Below the pieces are notes generated by a model. That model saw only the letters and a program-made list of their open reading frames with translations. It had not been told where the DNA came from and searched no databases. Below are positions 43,166 to 51,320 of a stretch of DNA of 64,000 nucleotides, piece after piece. Where the stretch lies: assembly GCF_013409505.1 (NCBI RefSeq), contig NZ_JACCBN010000001.1:124001-188000 (forward strand). Direction: 5' to 3'. The number at the start of each line of letters is the position of its first letter. Position 1 is the stretch's first letter. The position numbers and the translations under genes are program-made. This DNA comes from Actinomycetospora corticicola. Its GTDB lineage: Bacteria > Actinomycetota > Actinomycetes > Mycobacteriales > Pseudonocardiaceae.

Positions 43166-44356
43166 ATGGCCGACGGCATCGTGAAGGACGACCTGCTCCT
43201 CGACACCGACGAGCGCAAGGCGTTGCGCGAGAGCGTGGCGAAGCTCGTGGGGAGCTACGGACGGAGCTACTTCCAGGACGTCACGAAGCGCGGGGCGCGT
43301 CCGGACGAGCTGTGGAAGGACCTGGGCGACGCCGGCTACCTCGGCGTGCACCTGCCCGAGGAGTACGGCGGGGGCGGGGGCGGCCTGACCGACCTCTCCA
43401 TCGTCATCGAGGAGACCTCGGCCGCGGGCTGCCCGCTGTTCATGCTCGTGATCTCCCCGGCCATCGCCGGGTCGCTGCTCACCGCGCACGCCTCGGAGGC
43501 CCAGAAGCAGACGTGGCTCGCGGGCGTGGCCGACGGCACGAAGCGCATCGCCTTCGCCATCACCGAGCCCGACGCCGGGACGAACACCCACAACATCACG
43601 ACGACGGCGCACGCCGACGGTCCCGACGCCTGGCGCATCCGCGGCCAGAAGTACTGGACGTCGGGCATCGACGACGCCGACGCCGTCATCGTCGTGGCCC
43701 GCGGTGCGGAGCCCGACGCGCGGGGTCGCCACCCGATCTCGATGTTCCTGGTCCCCACCGACGCCGAGGGTCTGAGCTTCCAGCCCATCGACTCCGCGCT
43801 GCAGATCCCGGAGAACCAGTTCACCACGTTCTTCGACGACGTCCGGGTCACCCGGGACGACCTCATCGGCGAGGAGGGCGCGGGCCTGCGCCAGGTGTTC
43901 GCCGGGCTGAACCCCGAGCGGGTCACGGCCGCCGCGCAGGCCAACGGCATCGCCCGCTTCGCCCTCGCGAAGGCCGCCCGCTACGCCACCGACCGCGTCG
44001 TGTGGTCCACCCCGATCGGCGCCCACCAGGGCGTGTCGCACCCGCTGGCCAAGTGCTTCGTCGAGGTCCAGCTCGCCCGGCTGATGACGATGCACGCCGC
44101 GAAGCTGACCGACGAGGGGGCCGACCCGGCGGCGACCGGGAGCGCGTCCACCGTCGCGAAGTACGCGGCGGGGGAGGCCGCGGCCGCCGCGGTCGACCAG
44201 GCCATCCAGACCCACGGCGGGAACGGCCTGTCCAACGAGTACGGGCTCTCCGACCTGTGGTTCGCGGCGCGGATGTTCCGCACCGCGCCGGTGAGCCGCG
44301 AGATGGTGCTCAACCACGTCGCCCAGCACAACCTCGGCCTGCCCAAGAGCTACTGA
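43166..44356 (+). CDS. acyl-CoA dehydrogenase
   Basis: A 396-residue FAD flavoprotein: LHLPEEYGGGGGGLTDLSIV in the N-terminal domain, FAITEPDAGTNTHN (FAD/substrate loop), RIRGQKYWTSGIDDAD, and C-terminal TQGGNGLSNEYG-type motif (QTHGGNGLSNEY). The glutamate region is near the last helix pair. It forms trans-2-enoyl-CoA. The ATG at 43166 follows AGGAG; a TTG 57 bp upstream in frame lies inside the promoter and is rejected. The stop overlaps the next start (TGATG). Confidence 0.93.
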   Translation: MADGIVKDDLLLDTDERKALRESVAKLVGSYGRSYFQDVTKRGARPDELWKDLGDAGYLGVHLPEEYGGGGGGLTDLSIVIEETSAAGCPLFMLVISPAIAGSLLTAHASEAQKQTWLAGVADGTKRIAFAITEPDAGTNTHNITTTAHADGPDAWRIRGQKYWTSGIDDADAVIVVARGAEPDARGRHPISMFLVPTDAEGLSFQPIDSALQIPENQFTTFFDDVRVTRDDLIGEEGAGLRQVFAGLNPERVTAAAQANGIARFALAKAARYATDRVVWSTPIGAHQGVSHPLAKCFVEVQLARLMTMHAAKLTDEGADPAATGSASTVAKYAAGEAAAAAVDQAIQTHGGNGLSNEYGLSDLWFAARMFRTAPVSREMVLNHVAQHNLGLPKSY

Positions 44357-45873
44357 TGACGGCGACCGCGGCCACGACCCCCGTCATGGACGCCACCCTG
44401 GGCGACACGCTCACCCGGGTGGCGTCCCTCGGCGCCGACCGACCGGCGCTCACGCTGGACGACCGGACGGTGACCTTCGGCGAGTTCGACCGCCGCGCCC
44501 ACGAGGTCGCCCGGGCTCTCGTCCGGGAGGGCCTGCGGCCGGGTGACCGGGTGGCGGTCCTGCTCCGGAACTGTCCGGAGTACTTCCAGCTGCTGTTCGG
44601 GGCGGCCCGGGCGGGGGTCGTGCTGGTCGCGCTCAACTGGCGCCTGGCGGGGCCGGAGGTCCGCGCCATCCTCGACGACGCCGAGCCGGCGCTGCTGGTG
44701 TGCGGTCGCGACCAGCTCGGGCTCGTGCCGGCCGACCGTCGACCGCTGGTCCTCGAGGACGACTACGAGGGCTGGCTGGCGGAGGTCCCCGCCGACCCGG
44801 TTGAGCACGAGCCGGAGCCCGACGACGTCGTCCTGCAGCTGTACAGCTCCGGCACGACGGGGCTGCCCAAGGGCGCCCGTCTCACCCACGCCAACCTCGC
44901 GTTCACCCCGCGGATGGGCCGCGAGTTCTACGGGATGGGCCCGGACTCGGTGAACCTGGTGCCCTCGCCGCTGTTCCACATCGGCGGCATCGGGTACGGG
45001 CTCACCACGCTCGGGCAGGGCGGCCACACGGTCCTGCTCTCCGACCTGAGCCCCGACCACCTCGTCGCGGTCATGGAACGCCACCGGGTCACGCACGCGT
45101 TCGCCGTGCCGGCGATCGTCGCGGCCATCCTGGCCTCACCCGCCGTCGGGACGGCGGATCTCTCCGCGCTCGAGCGCATCGCCTACGGCGGGGCGCCGAT
45201 GACCGAGGCGCTGCTGCGCCGCGCCATCGAGGTGCTGGGCTGTGGTTTCATGGCCGTCTACGGGATGACCGAGACCGCGGGCACCGTCGTCAGCATGGCC
45301 CCCGAGGAGCACGAGCCGCACCGGCTGCGCTCGGTCGGACGACCGCTCCCGTGGCTGGAGATCACGCTGGTGGACCCGGTCTCCGAGGAGGAGGTCGGGG
45401 TCGGCGAGGTCGGCGAGATCCGGGTGCGGTCCGGGCAGAACACCCCGGGCTACTGGCACCGGCCCGAGGAGTCGGCGGCGACGCTCGTCGAGGGTGGCTG
45501 GCTGCGCACCGGGGACGCCGGCTACCGCGACGCCCAGGGCTACCTCTACCTGCACGACCGCATCAAGGACCTCATCATCTCCGGCGGGGAGAACGTGTAC
45601 CCGGCGGAGGTCGAGAACGCGCTGGCCGCGCACCCCGGCATCGCCGACGTCGCGGTCATCGGGGTGCCGTCGGAGCGCTGGGGCGAGACGGTGAAGGCGA
45701 TCGTCGTGCCGGCACCCGGGGCCACGCTCGACGTCGACGAGCTCCTCGCCGACGTGCGCACGCGGTTGGCCCGCTACAAGTGCCCGACGTCGATCGACGT
45801 AGTGGAGGCTCTGCCACGCAACGCGGCTGGCAAGGTACTCAAGCGCGAGCTCCGCGCCCCGTTCTGGCGCTGA
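44356..45873 (+). CDS. acyl-CoA synthetase (AMP-forming)
   Basis: A 505-residue ligase: LYSSGTTGLPKGARLTHANL P-loop, AVYGMTETAG, LRTGDAGYRDAQGYLYLHDR hinge, IISGGENVYPAEVEN, and catalytic lysine in PRNAAGKVLKREL. It activates the carboxylic acid released by the hydrolase for beta-oxidation. It is coupled to the dehydrogenase and followed after 23 bp by the TetR gene. Confidence 0.92.
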   Translation: MTATAATTPVMDATLGDTLTRVASLGADRPALTLDDRTVTFGEFDRRAHEVARALVREGLRPGDRVAVLLRNCPEYFQLLFGAARAGVVLVALNWRLAGPEVRAILDDAEPALLVCGRDQLGLVPADRRPLVLEDDYEGWLAEVPADPVEHEPEPDDVVLQLYSSGTTGLPKGARLTHANLAFTPRMGREFYGMGPDSVNLVPSPLFHIGGIGYGLTTLGQGGHTVLLSDLSPDHLVAVMERHRVTHAFAVPAIVAAILASPAVGTADLSALERIAYGGAPMTEALLRRAIEVLGCGFMAVYGMTETAGTVVSMAPEEHEPHRLRSVGRPLPWLEITLVDPVSEEEVGVGEVGEIRVRSGQNTPGYWHRPEESAATLVEGGWLRTGDAGYRDAQGYLYLHDRIKDLIISGGENVYPAEVENALAAHPGIADVAVIGVPSERWGETVKAIVVPAPGATLDVDELLADVRTRLARYKCPTSIDVVEALPRNAAGKVLKRELRAPFWR

Positions 45874-45896
45874 GCAGGAGCGGGGGAGGAGGCGGG

Positions 45897-46559
45897 ATGG
45901 CGGCACGTGACGAGCCGAGTGCCATCTCCCGACGTCGGGCCGCGGCGCTCGACGAGGGAGGTGCGGCCTACCGGGAGCGCCGCGCCGCGATCGTGCGGGC
46001 GGCCGGCGACGTCTTCAAGCGGCACGGGTTCCGCGGCACGAAGATCGGCGACATCGCCGAGGCCGTGGGCATGGACCGCGCGACGATCTACTACTACGTC
46101 GGCGGCAAGGAGGAGCTCTTCCACACCGCCGTCGGCGACGCGGTGGAGCGCAACTGTCTCCGCGCGGAGGAGATCCTCGCCGCGGACGGGACGCCCCCGG
46201 AGAAGCTGCGGACGCTGATCACCGAGCTGATGGTGTCCTACGCCGACAACTACCCCTACCTGTACCTCTACATCCAGGAGGACCTCAGCGCGCTCGCGCC
46301 GCGGTCGCAGTGGGGCCGCACGATGGCCCGCTACAACAAGCGCTACGAGAACGTCCTGGTCGCGATCGTGGAGGACGGGCTGGCCGACGGCAGCTTCCAC
46401 GCGACGACGAGGCCGTGGGTGGTCGCCTACGGCATCCTCGGGATGGTCGCGTGGTCGAACCGGTGGTTCGACCCGGAGACCTCGACCGTCCCCGCCGCCG
46501 AGATCGGCGCCGCCTACGCCGACACCGTGCTCGGCGGTCTCCTCCGCGAACCGCTCTGA
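45897..46559 (+). CDS. TetR-family regulator, likely repressor of the island
   Basis: A 220-residue regulator: helix-turn-helix AAGDVFKRHGFRGTKIGDIA then EAVGMDRATIYYYVGGKEEL, and a helical C-terminal domain with aromatic residues (YADNYPYLYLYIQED) lining a presumed ligand pocket, as in FadR/KstR-like proteins with a TetR_C_33-like fold. GGAGGAGGCGGG precedes the ATG. It is the last gene of the dehydrogenase-ligase operon, so it is itself under operator 4. The shared palindrome in four island promoters is its most likely target; the ligand is probably an acyl-CoA intermediate. Confidence 0.88.
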   Translation: MAARDEPSAISRRRAAALDEGGAAYRERRAAIVRAAGDVFKRHGFRGTKIGDIAEAVGMDRATIYYYVGGKEELFHTAVGDAVERNCLRAEEILAADGTPPEKLRTLITELMVSYADNYPYLYLYIQEDLSALAPRSQWGRTMARYNKRYENVLVAIVEDGLADGSFHATTRPWVVAYGILGMVAWSNRWFDPETSTVPAAEIGAAYADTVLGGLLREPL

Positions 46560-46562
46560 GCG

Positions 46563-47918
46563 TCAGACCTTGTCCGCCGCGAGGTCGGTGTCGCGGGTCT
46601 CGCGGAAGAAGAACACGCAGACGAGCAGGCTGATCAGCGCGGCGACGCTCGCGTAGGCGGCGACCGAGAGCACGGTGCCGGTCGCCGCCACGAGCGCGGT
46701 CCCGACCAGCGGCGCGGTGCCGCCGAACAGGCCGTACGAGACGTTGAACCCGATGCCGCTCGCGGTGGCGCGGACCCTCGTCGGGAAGAGCTCCGGGATC
46801 AGCACGGTCACCACCGCCGAGTTCAGCGACACCGGGATCATGAACAGCAGCTGCGCGGTCAACGCGCTCGCGAACGTCCCGTCGTCGGCGATCGTGTACG
46901 CGACGGCGGGGAGCACGACGTAGATCGCGGCCGCCGTCAGGTGCACCGGTTTGCGCCCGACCCGGTCGACCAGCAGTCCGGTGAACGGCAGCGTCACGAG
47001 CAGGACGCCCATCGCGATCACGCTCGTGGCGAAGGCGGCGTCCGAGTCGAGCCCGACGTCGTTGATGAGGTGCTGCGGCAGGTAGGTGATGACGCTGTAG
47101 GAGGAGACCGACCCGCCGACCGTCATGCCGATGTAGAGCAGGATCGCCCGCCACTGGGTGCGCAGCGTGGTCCGCAGCGGACTGGCCTCGACCGCGCCCT
47201 GCTCCCGCTTGAACCGCTCGAACTCCGGGCTCTCCTCGACGGCGAGCCGTAGCACCAGACCCAGCGCGCACAGCGGGATCGCGATGAGGAACGGCAGCCG
47301 CCAGCCCCACGTCGCCAGCTGCTCGTCGGTCAGGGTCGCGGTGAGGACCGTCGCCGTCGCCGCCCCCGACATCAGCCCGAGGTAGACCCCGAGCGACGCG
47401 AAGCTCGCGAAGAAGCCCCGACGGTGCGGCGGCGCGTGCTCGACCATGAAGCCCACGGCGCCGGAGTACTCCCCGCCCGCCGCGAGCCCCTGCAGCATGC
47501 GCAGGACCAGCAGCAGGATCGGGGCCGCGATCCCGGCGCTCGCGTAGGTCGGCAGGACGCCGATCAGGCCGGTGAACACACCGATCAGCAGGACGGTCAG
47601 CGAGAGCATCGCCCGCCGACCGAGACGGTCGCCGATCACGCCGAACAGCGCGCCCCCGACCGGCCGCATGATGAACGAGATCGCGTAGATCCCGTACGTC
47701 GCGAGCAGTCCTGCGACCGGGTTCTCGTCGGGGAAGAACAACGGCGCGAGGATCGGCGCGAGGTAGCCGTAGACGCCGAAGTCGTACTGCTCGACGAAGT
47801 TGCCGATCCCGCTCGCCAGCACCGCTCGCCGCGAGGGTCGGTTCCCGACGGCGGGTGTGGCCGGTTCGGTGCGCGTGCTCACGATCGCCAGGGTGAAGGA
47901 CGTGTGAGCCCGGCGCAC
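46563..47918 (-). CDS. MFS transporter, metabolite:H+ symporter (MHS) family
   Basis: A 451-residue, 12-helix protein: SGIGNFVEQYDFGVYGYLAP near the start, RPVGGALFGVIGDRLGRRAM (MHS loop 2-3), LRMLQGLAAGGEYSGAVGF, and LFPTRVRATASGIGFNVSYG. These mark importers of organic acids and osmolytes (ProP, KgtP, ShiA relatives). GTG 47918 has AGGA upstream; a GTG at 47882 is the alternative. It converges on the TetR gene with a 3-bp gap and diverges from an ArsR-like gene. A role in taking up the island's substrate is likely but not shown. Confidence 0.88.
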   Translation of the reverse strand: MRRAHTSFTLAIVSTRTEPATPAVGNRPSRRAVLASGIGNFVEQYDFGVYGYLAPILAPLFFPDENPVAGLLATYGIYAISFIMRPVGGALFGVIGDRLGRRAMLSLTVLLIGVFTGLIGVLPTYASAGIAAPILLLVLRMLQGLAAGGEYSGAVGFMVEHAPPHRRGFFASFASLGVYLGLMSGAATATVLTATLTDEQLATWGWRLPFLIAIPLCALGLVLRLAVEESPEFERFKREQGAVEASPLRTTLRTQWRAILLYIGMTVGGSVSSYSVITYLPQHLINDVGLDSDAAFATSVIAMGVLLVTLPFTGLLVDRVGRKPVHLTAAAIYVVLPAVAYTIADDGTFASALTAQLLFMIPVSLNSAVVTVLIPELFPTRVRATASGIGFNVSYGLFGGTAPLVGTALVAATGTVLSVAAYASVAALISLLVCVFFFRETRDTDLAADKV

Positions 47919-47987
47919 GACCAGACGTCGTCCTGTTCGTCCGGTGTCGGGGCGGGCGGCGGCACATCCACGGCGAGCAGCGCGACC

Positions 47988-48019
47988 GACCGCATTTCAC
48001 GTCGCTGTGAAAAGCGGTC
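47988..48019. promoter_or_regulatory. 32-bp palindrome between the MHS transporter and the ArsR-like gene
   Basis: GACCGCATTTCAC-gtcgct-GTGAAAAGCGGTC: 13-bp arms with one mismatch, around a 6-bp spacer, in the 185-bp divergent interval. A good candidate operator for the ArsR-like protein. Confidence 0.6.
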
Positions 48020-48103
48020 CGTGGTCCTCGGACGGGCGCAGGTCGACCCACCGTCCCGGCCGAAACGCCCCCGCATCGCGCGCCGCCGACCGACCATCCC
48101 TCC

Positions 48104-48409
48104 ATGCGTCGTCACGAGGGCACCGCCACCGAGACCCTGTCCCGGGTCGTCCATGCGATCGACCACCCGGCTCGTCGCGCCATCGTCGACCGGCTCGTCG
48201 ACGGCGAGGCCGACGTCGCCGAGCTCGCCGACCTGGTCTGGGACGGCTTCCGCCTGGGGCAGTCATCGACGTCGAACCACCTGAGGGTGCTCCGCGAGGC
48301 CGATCTCGTCGCCGTGTCCGTGCGGTACGGGGAGCGCTACTGCGTCCTGTGTCCGGCCTCCCTGTCCGAACTGATGCGATGGGTGTCGCGATGCGTGGGT
48401 CCGGTCTGA
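48104..48409 (+). CDS. ArsR-family winged-helix regulator
   Basis: A 101-residue protein with one domain: AIDHPARRAIVDRLVDGEAD then VAELADLV, recognition helix QSSTSNHLRVLREADLV, and a beta-wing (VSVRYGERYCVL). The metal-site CxC of ArsR/SmtB is absent, so it probably senses something other than a soft metal. It is divergent from the MHS transporter, with a strong palindrome between them. Confidence 0.82.
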   Translation: MRRHEGTATETLSRVVHAIDHPARRAIVDRLVDGEADVAELADLVWDGFRLGQSSTSNHLRVLREADLVAVSVRYGERYCVLCPASLSELMRWVSRCVGPV

Positions 48410-48435
48410 GTGCCCCTCGCGCGGCCGGCGTCGCC

Positions 48436-49170
48436 CTACGCCACCCGCACCGACCCGTCGTCGAGAACCTCCGCCGGCGGACCGGAGCGGACGATCCGCC
48501 CGCCGTCGAGCACGACCACGGTGTCCGCCACCTCGCGGGCGAAGGCGATCTCGTGGGTGACCACCACCATCGTCGTGCCACCTGCGGCGAGGTCGCGCAG
48601 GACCTCGAGGACCTCGCCGACCAGCGCCGGGTCGAGGGCGGAGGTCGGCTCGTCGAAGAGCATGAGGGTCGGTTCCATCGCGAGGGCCCGGGCGATGGCC
48701 ACCCGCTGCTGCTGGCCGCCCGAGAGCTGGCGCGGGTAGGCGTCCTCGCGGCCCTCGAGCCCCACGCGGGCCAGCAGCGTCCGCCCGCGCGCGAGAGCCT
48801 CGCGCCGCGGCACCCCGAGCACCCCGATCGGCGCCTCGATCACGTTGGCGAGCGCCGTCATGTGCCCGAAGAGTTGGAACTGCTGGAACACCATGCCGAT
48901 CGCCCGGCGTTGGGCGGCGATCGCCCGCTCCGGCAGTTCGCGGAGCACGTCGCCGTCACGCCGGTAGGCGACGAGCGAGCCGTCGACGGAGATCGTCCCG
49001 GCGTCCGGGGTCTCCAGGTGGTTGACACAGCGCAGCAGAGTCGACTTGCCCGAGCCGCTGGGGCCCACGAGCACCGTCACCGACCCGGCGTCGACGTCGA
49101 GGTCCACGCCTTCGAGCACGGTCACGCCGGCGAACGCCTTGGTGAGGCCCCGGATCTCGAGCAGGCTCAT
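48436..49170 (-). CDS. polar amino-acid ABC transporter ATP-binding protein (orphaned)
   Basis: A 244-residue ATPase of the GlnQ/HisP class: Walker A GPSGSGKST, FQQFQLFGHMTALANVIEAP, signature LSGGQQQRVAIARAL, Walker B LMLFDEPTSALDP, VVTHEIAFAREVAD. The ATG at 49170 has GGAGG 8 bp upstream and overlaps the stop of a permease remnant (ATGA). The ATPase is intact, but its own permease and binding protein are destroyed, so it is either borrowed by another transporter or on its way out. Confidence 0.9.
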   Translation of the reverse strand: MSLLEIRGLTKAFAGVTVLEGVDLDVDAGSVTVLVGPSGSGKSTLLRCVNHLETPDAGTISVDGSLVAYRRDGDVLRELPERAIAAQRRAIGMVFQQFQLFGHMTALANVIEAPIGVLGVPRREALARGRTLLARVGLEGREDAYPRQLSGGQQQRVAIARALAMEPTLMLFDEPTSALDPALVGEVLEVLRDLAAGGTTMVVVTHEIAFAREVADTVVVLDGGRIVRSGPPAEVLDDGSVRVA

Positions 49171-49202
49171 CGGAACGACCTCCGCAGTCGCTGCAGGGGA
49201 GT
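49167..49202 (-). pseudogene. 3' remnant of an amino-acid ABC permease gene
   Basis: On the minus strand the last dozen codons before the ATPase read TPLQRLRRSFR-stop, a basic tail typical of HisM/GlnP permeases, overlapping the ATPase ATG by 4 bp. Upstream of this the permease is gone and the sequence runs into the truncated binding-protein gene on the other strand. Confidence 0.5.
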
Positions 49203-49697
49203 GGGCGGCAACGTCCGTTCCGCCCCGCGCGCGCCTTCGCCGTGCGCGCCGACGACCCGCAGCCACCGATCACCGACCTCGTGCAGCTCTGCGGCCGCGC
49301 CGTCTCGGTGCTGAACGGGTCGACGTTCGAGTCCACGCTCGCCAAGGCCCAGCCGCGATGTCGCCAGGCGGGCCGCCCGGACATCGAGGTCCGCAGCTAC
49401 CCCGACGGCGCAACGTCGGGTCTCGCCCTCGCGCAGCGGCGCGCGGACGTCACGATGAGCACGATCAACGGTCTGCGCTACCTCGTGTCCCAGCAGCCCC
49501 GGCTGCGGTTCGTCAACGAGTTCCGCCGGCTCGACGTCGGGTTCGCCCTGGCGAAGGACTCCCCACTGGTCCCGGCCGTGCAGGCCGCCGTCACGCGACT
49601 CATGGCCGACGGCACCTACGCCCGGATCCTCGCCAAGTGGGGCACCTCGCCGTCCGCGCTGCGCACCTCCCAGGTCGACCCGCCCGAACCGGCCTGA
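49203..49697 (+). pseudogene. 5'-truncated amino-acid ABC substrate-binding protein (SBP_bac_3)
   Basis: The readable part covers only the C-terminal half of a periplasmic amino-acid-binding protein: AFAVRADDPQPPITDLVQLC, LCGRAVSVLNGST, SYPDGATSGLALAQRRADVT, GFALAKDSPLVPAVQAAVTR, and DGTYARILAKWG. The signal peptide and first lobe (about 130 residues) are missing. A GTG at 49242 could start translation of a fragment, but it could not be exported or bind ligand normally. A single deletion joining a leftward permease to a rightward binding-protein gene explains the junction near 49203. Confidence 0.75.
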
Positions 49698-49739
49698 CCC
49701 CCCTCTTCTCCCTTTCGACCCGAGCACCAGGAGACACCT

Positions 49740-49940
49740 GTGCCCTTCACGCCCCGTGGCGCCGCCGTCGCCACGTTCCTCACCCATCTCGACGCGGTCG
49801 TCCAGCGCGAGGTCTCGGCGGTCGACGCCGGCGCCGGACGCTGGGAGATCGAGGCCGAGCGGATCGCCGCCGAGGTGGCCGGTTCGCTCGCCCTGCTGCG
49901 CACCGAGCTGCAGCGCCACCGCACCGCGTTCGCGGAATGA
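49740..49940 (+). CDS. small hypothetical protein
   Basis: A 66-residue, mostly helical, soluble protein (PFTPRGAAVATFLTHLDAVV ... GSLALLRTELQRHRTAFAE) starting on GTG with GGAG 7 bp upstream. No cysteine, no signal peptide, no family recognised. It lies between the transporter scar and the sulfur locus, 83 bp before the leader peptide. Confidence 0.5.
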   Translation: MPFTPRGAAVATFLTHLDAVVQREVSAVDAGAGRWEIEAERIAAEVAGSLALLRTELQRHRTAFAE

Positions 49941-50023
49941 CCCGTCCGGTCGTGCAGGGCCGCTCGGGTCGCCCCCGTCACGTCGGTGGCCCCCACGGAC
50001 GGGGCATGGCAGTCTTGGCGCCC

Positions 50024-50110
50024 ATGACCTCCGCGGCCGACGTGCGCCTCGTGGCCCGTCGTCACGTGGACTACGGCCGCGTCTTCAGCTGCGCCTGTCC
50101 GGTCTCCTGA
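50024..50110 (+). CDS. cysteine-rich leader peptide of the sulfonate transporter operon
   Basis: A 28-residue frame: MTSAADVRLVARRHVDYGRV then FSCACPVS-stop. It fits the actinobacterial leader-peptide pattern (basic R-R-H-[IV]-D-x-x-R-V followed by closely spaced cysteines) found ahead of sulfur-assimilation operons. In mycobacteria polycysteine leaders of this kind attenuate downstream genes in response to cysteine. Stalling at TGC-GCC-TGT when Cys-tRNA is short would alter folding of the perfect hairpin just downstream (50122-50150). A CAGTCT -10-like hexamer at 50010 suggests a leaderless start. Confidence 0.78.
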   Translation: MTSAADVRLVARRHVDYGRVFSCACPVS

Positions 50111-50121
50111 CCCACCCGCGG

Positions 50122-50150
50122 GACCCGCCGTCCGGACCGGACGGCGGGTC
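50122..50150 (+). promoter_or_regulatory. attenuator hairpin after the leader peptide
   Basis: GACCCGCCGTCCGG and its exact complement around one base, 12 bp past the leader-peptide stop. About 60 bp later CTCC-tca-GGAG places an anti-Shine-Dalgarno directly beside the AGGAG of the transporter gene. Together they could couple cysteine supply to transcription or translation of the transporter. Confidence 0.6.
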
Positions 50151-50229
50151 GAACGCGGGTGCGCGCGCCTGACCGCCGTCATCCGACCCCGCCTCTGCGC
50201 GCGGGGCCTCCTCAGGAGAACCACCACCC

Positions 50230-51306
50230 GTGACCCGCCTCCGTCGGCGCACCCTGCCCGCCGTCGTCGCCCTCGCCGCCGCGTTGCTCGTCCTGACCGG
50301 GTGCACCCGCGCCCAGGAGTCCGCCCCGGCGCCCGCCGCCGACGCCGGGCCCGCGCCCGAGCTGCGCCTCGGCTTCTTCCCGAACATCACCCACGCCGGC
50401 GCGCTGATCGGCGTGCAGAACGGCCTGTTCGCCCAGCAGCTCGGCGCGACCAAGCTGTCGACGCAGACGTTCAACGCCGGCCCGGAGGAGACGAGCGCCC
50501 TCTTCGGCAACTCGATCGACCTCGGGTTCATCGGCTCGGGCCCCGCGATCAACGCCTACAAGCAGAACCCCGACGGCGTCCGCATCATCGCGGGCGCGAC
50601 GTCCGGTGGTGCGCAGCTCGTGGTGCGTCCCGGCATCACCAGCCCGCAGCAGCTGCTCGGGAAGAAGATCGCCACGCCGCAGCTCGCGAACACGCAGGAC
50701 ATCGCGCTGAAGAAGTGGCTGAAGGACAACAACCTGCCGACCGGCACCGGTCCGGGTGCCGTCGAGGTCGTCAACATCGACAACGCCCGCGCGCTCGACG
50801 CCTACAAGACTGGCCAGCTCGACGGCGGGTGGCTGCCGGAGCCGTTCGCGTCGCGCTTCGTGCTCGAGGGTGGCGCGACCCCGCTGCTCGACGAGAAGAC
50901 GCTGTGGCCGAACGGGCAGTTCCCGACCACGGTCGTCATCGCCCGCACCGACTACGTGCAGCAGCATCCGACCACCGTCGCCGCGTTCCTGAAGGGCCTC
51001 GTCGCGGCCGAGAACCTGGCGCAGAGCGACCCGAACGCCGCGAAGGCGGCCGCGAACGCCGGTCTCGGTGCTGCGGGCAGCAAGCCGCTCGCGCAGAACG
51101 TGCTCGACCGGGCGTGGAGCGAGGTCTCGCTGAACCCCGACCCGCTCGCGTCGACCTTTCCGGTCCTCGCGCAGAACGCCGTCACGGCCGGGACCGCGCA
51201 GTCGGCCACCGACGTGAAGGGGCTCTTCGCCCTGGACCCGCTCAACCAGGCCCTCCAGGCCGCCGGACGTCCGACCGTGTCGGCCGCCGGGCTCGACACC
51301 AAGTAA
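50230..51306 (+). CDS. sulfonate/taurine-type ABC transporter substrate-binding lipoprotein
   Basis: A 358-residue protein with a lipoprotein signal (hydrophobic LPAVVALAAALLVLTGC, lipid-anchored Cys at about 25) and an SsuA/NitT/TauT-family body: LRLGFFPNITHAGALIGVQN at the first strand, GSGPAINAY, and the WLPEPFASRFV segment. It binds an organosulfur or related anion outside the cell. GTG start with AGGAG upstream. First structural gene after the cysteine leader, which argues for sulfonates over nitrate or thiamine precursors. Confidence 0.9.
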   Translation: MTRLRRRTLPAVVALAAALLVLTGCTRAQESAPAPAADAGPAPELRLGFFPNITHAGALIGVQNGLFAQQLGATKLSTQTFNAGPEETSALFGNSIDLGFIGSGPAINAYKQNPDGVRIIAGATSGGAQLVVRPGITSPQQLLGKKIATPQLANTQDIALKKWLKDNNLPTGTGPGAVEVVNIDNARALDAYKTGQLDGGWLPEPFASRFVLEGGATPLLDEKTLWPNGQFPTTVVIARTDYVQQHPTTVAAFLKGLVAAENLAQSDPNAAKAAANAGLGAAGSKPLAQNVLDRAWSEVSLNPDPLASTFPVLAQNAVTAGTAQSATDVKGLFALDPLNQALQAAGRPTVSAAGLDTK

Positions 51307-51320
51307 TCGGGAGAGCAGCC

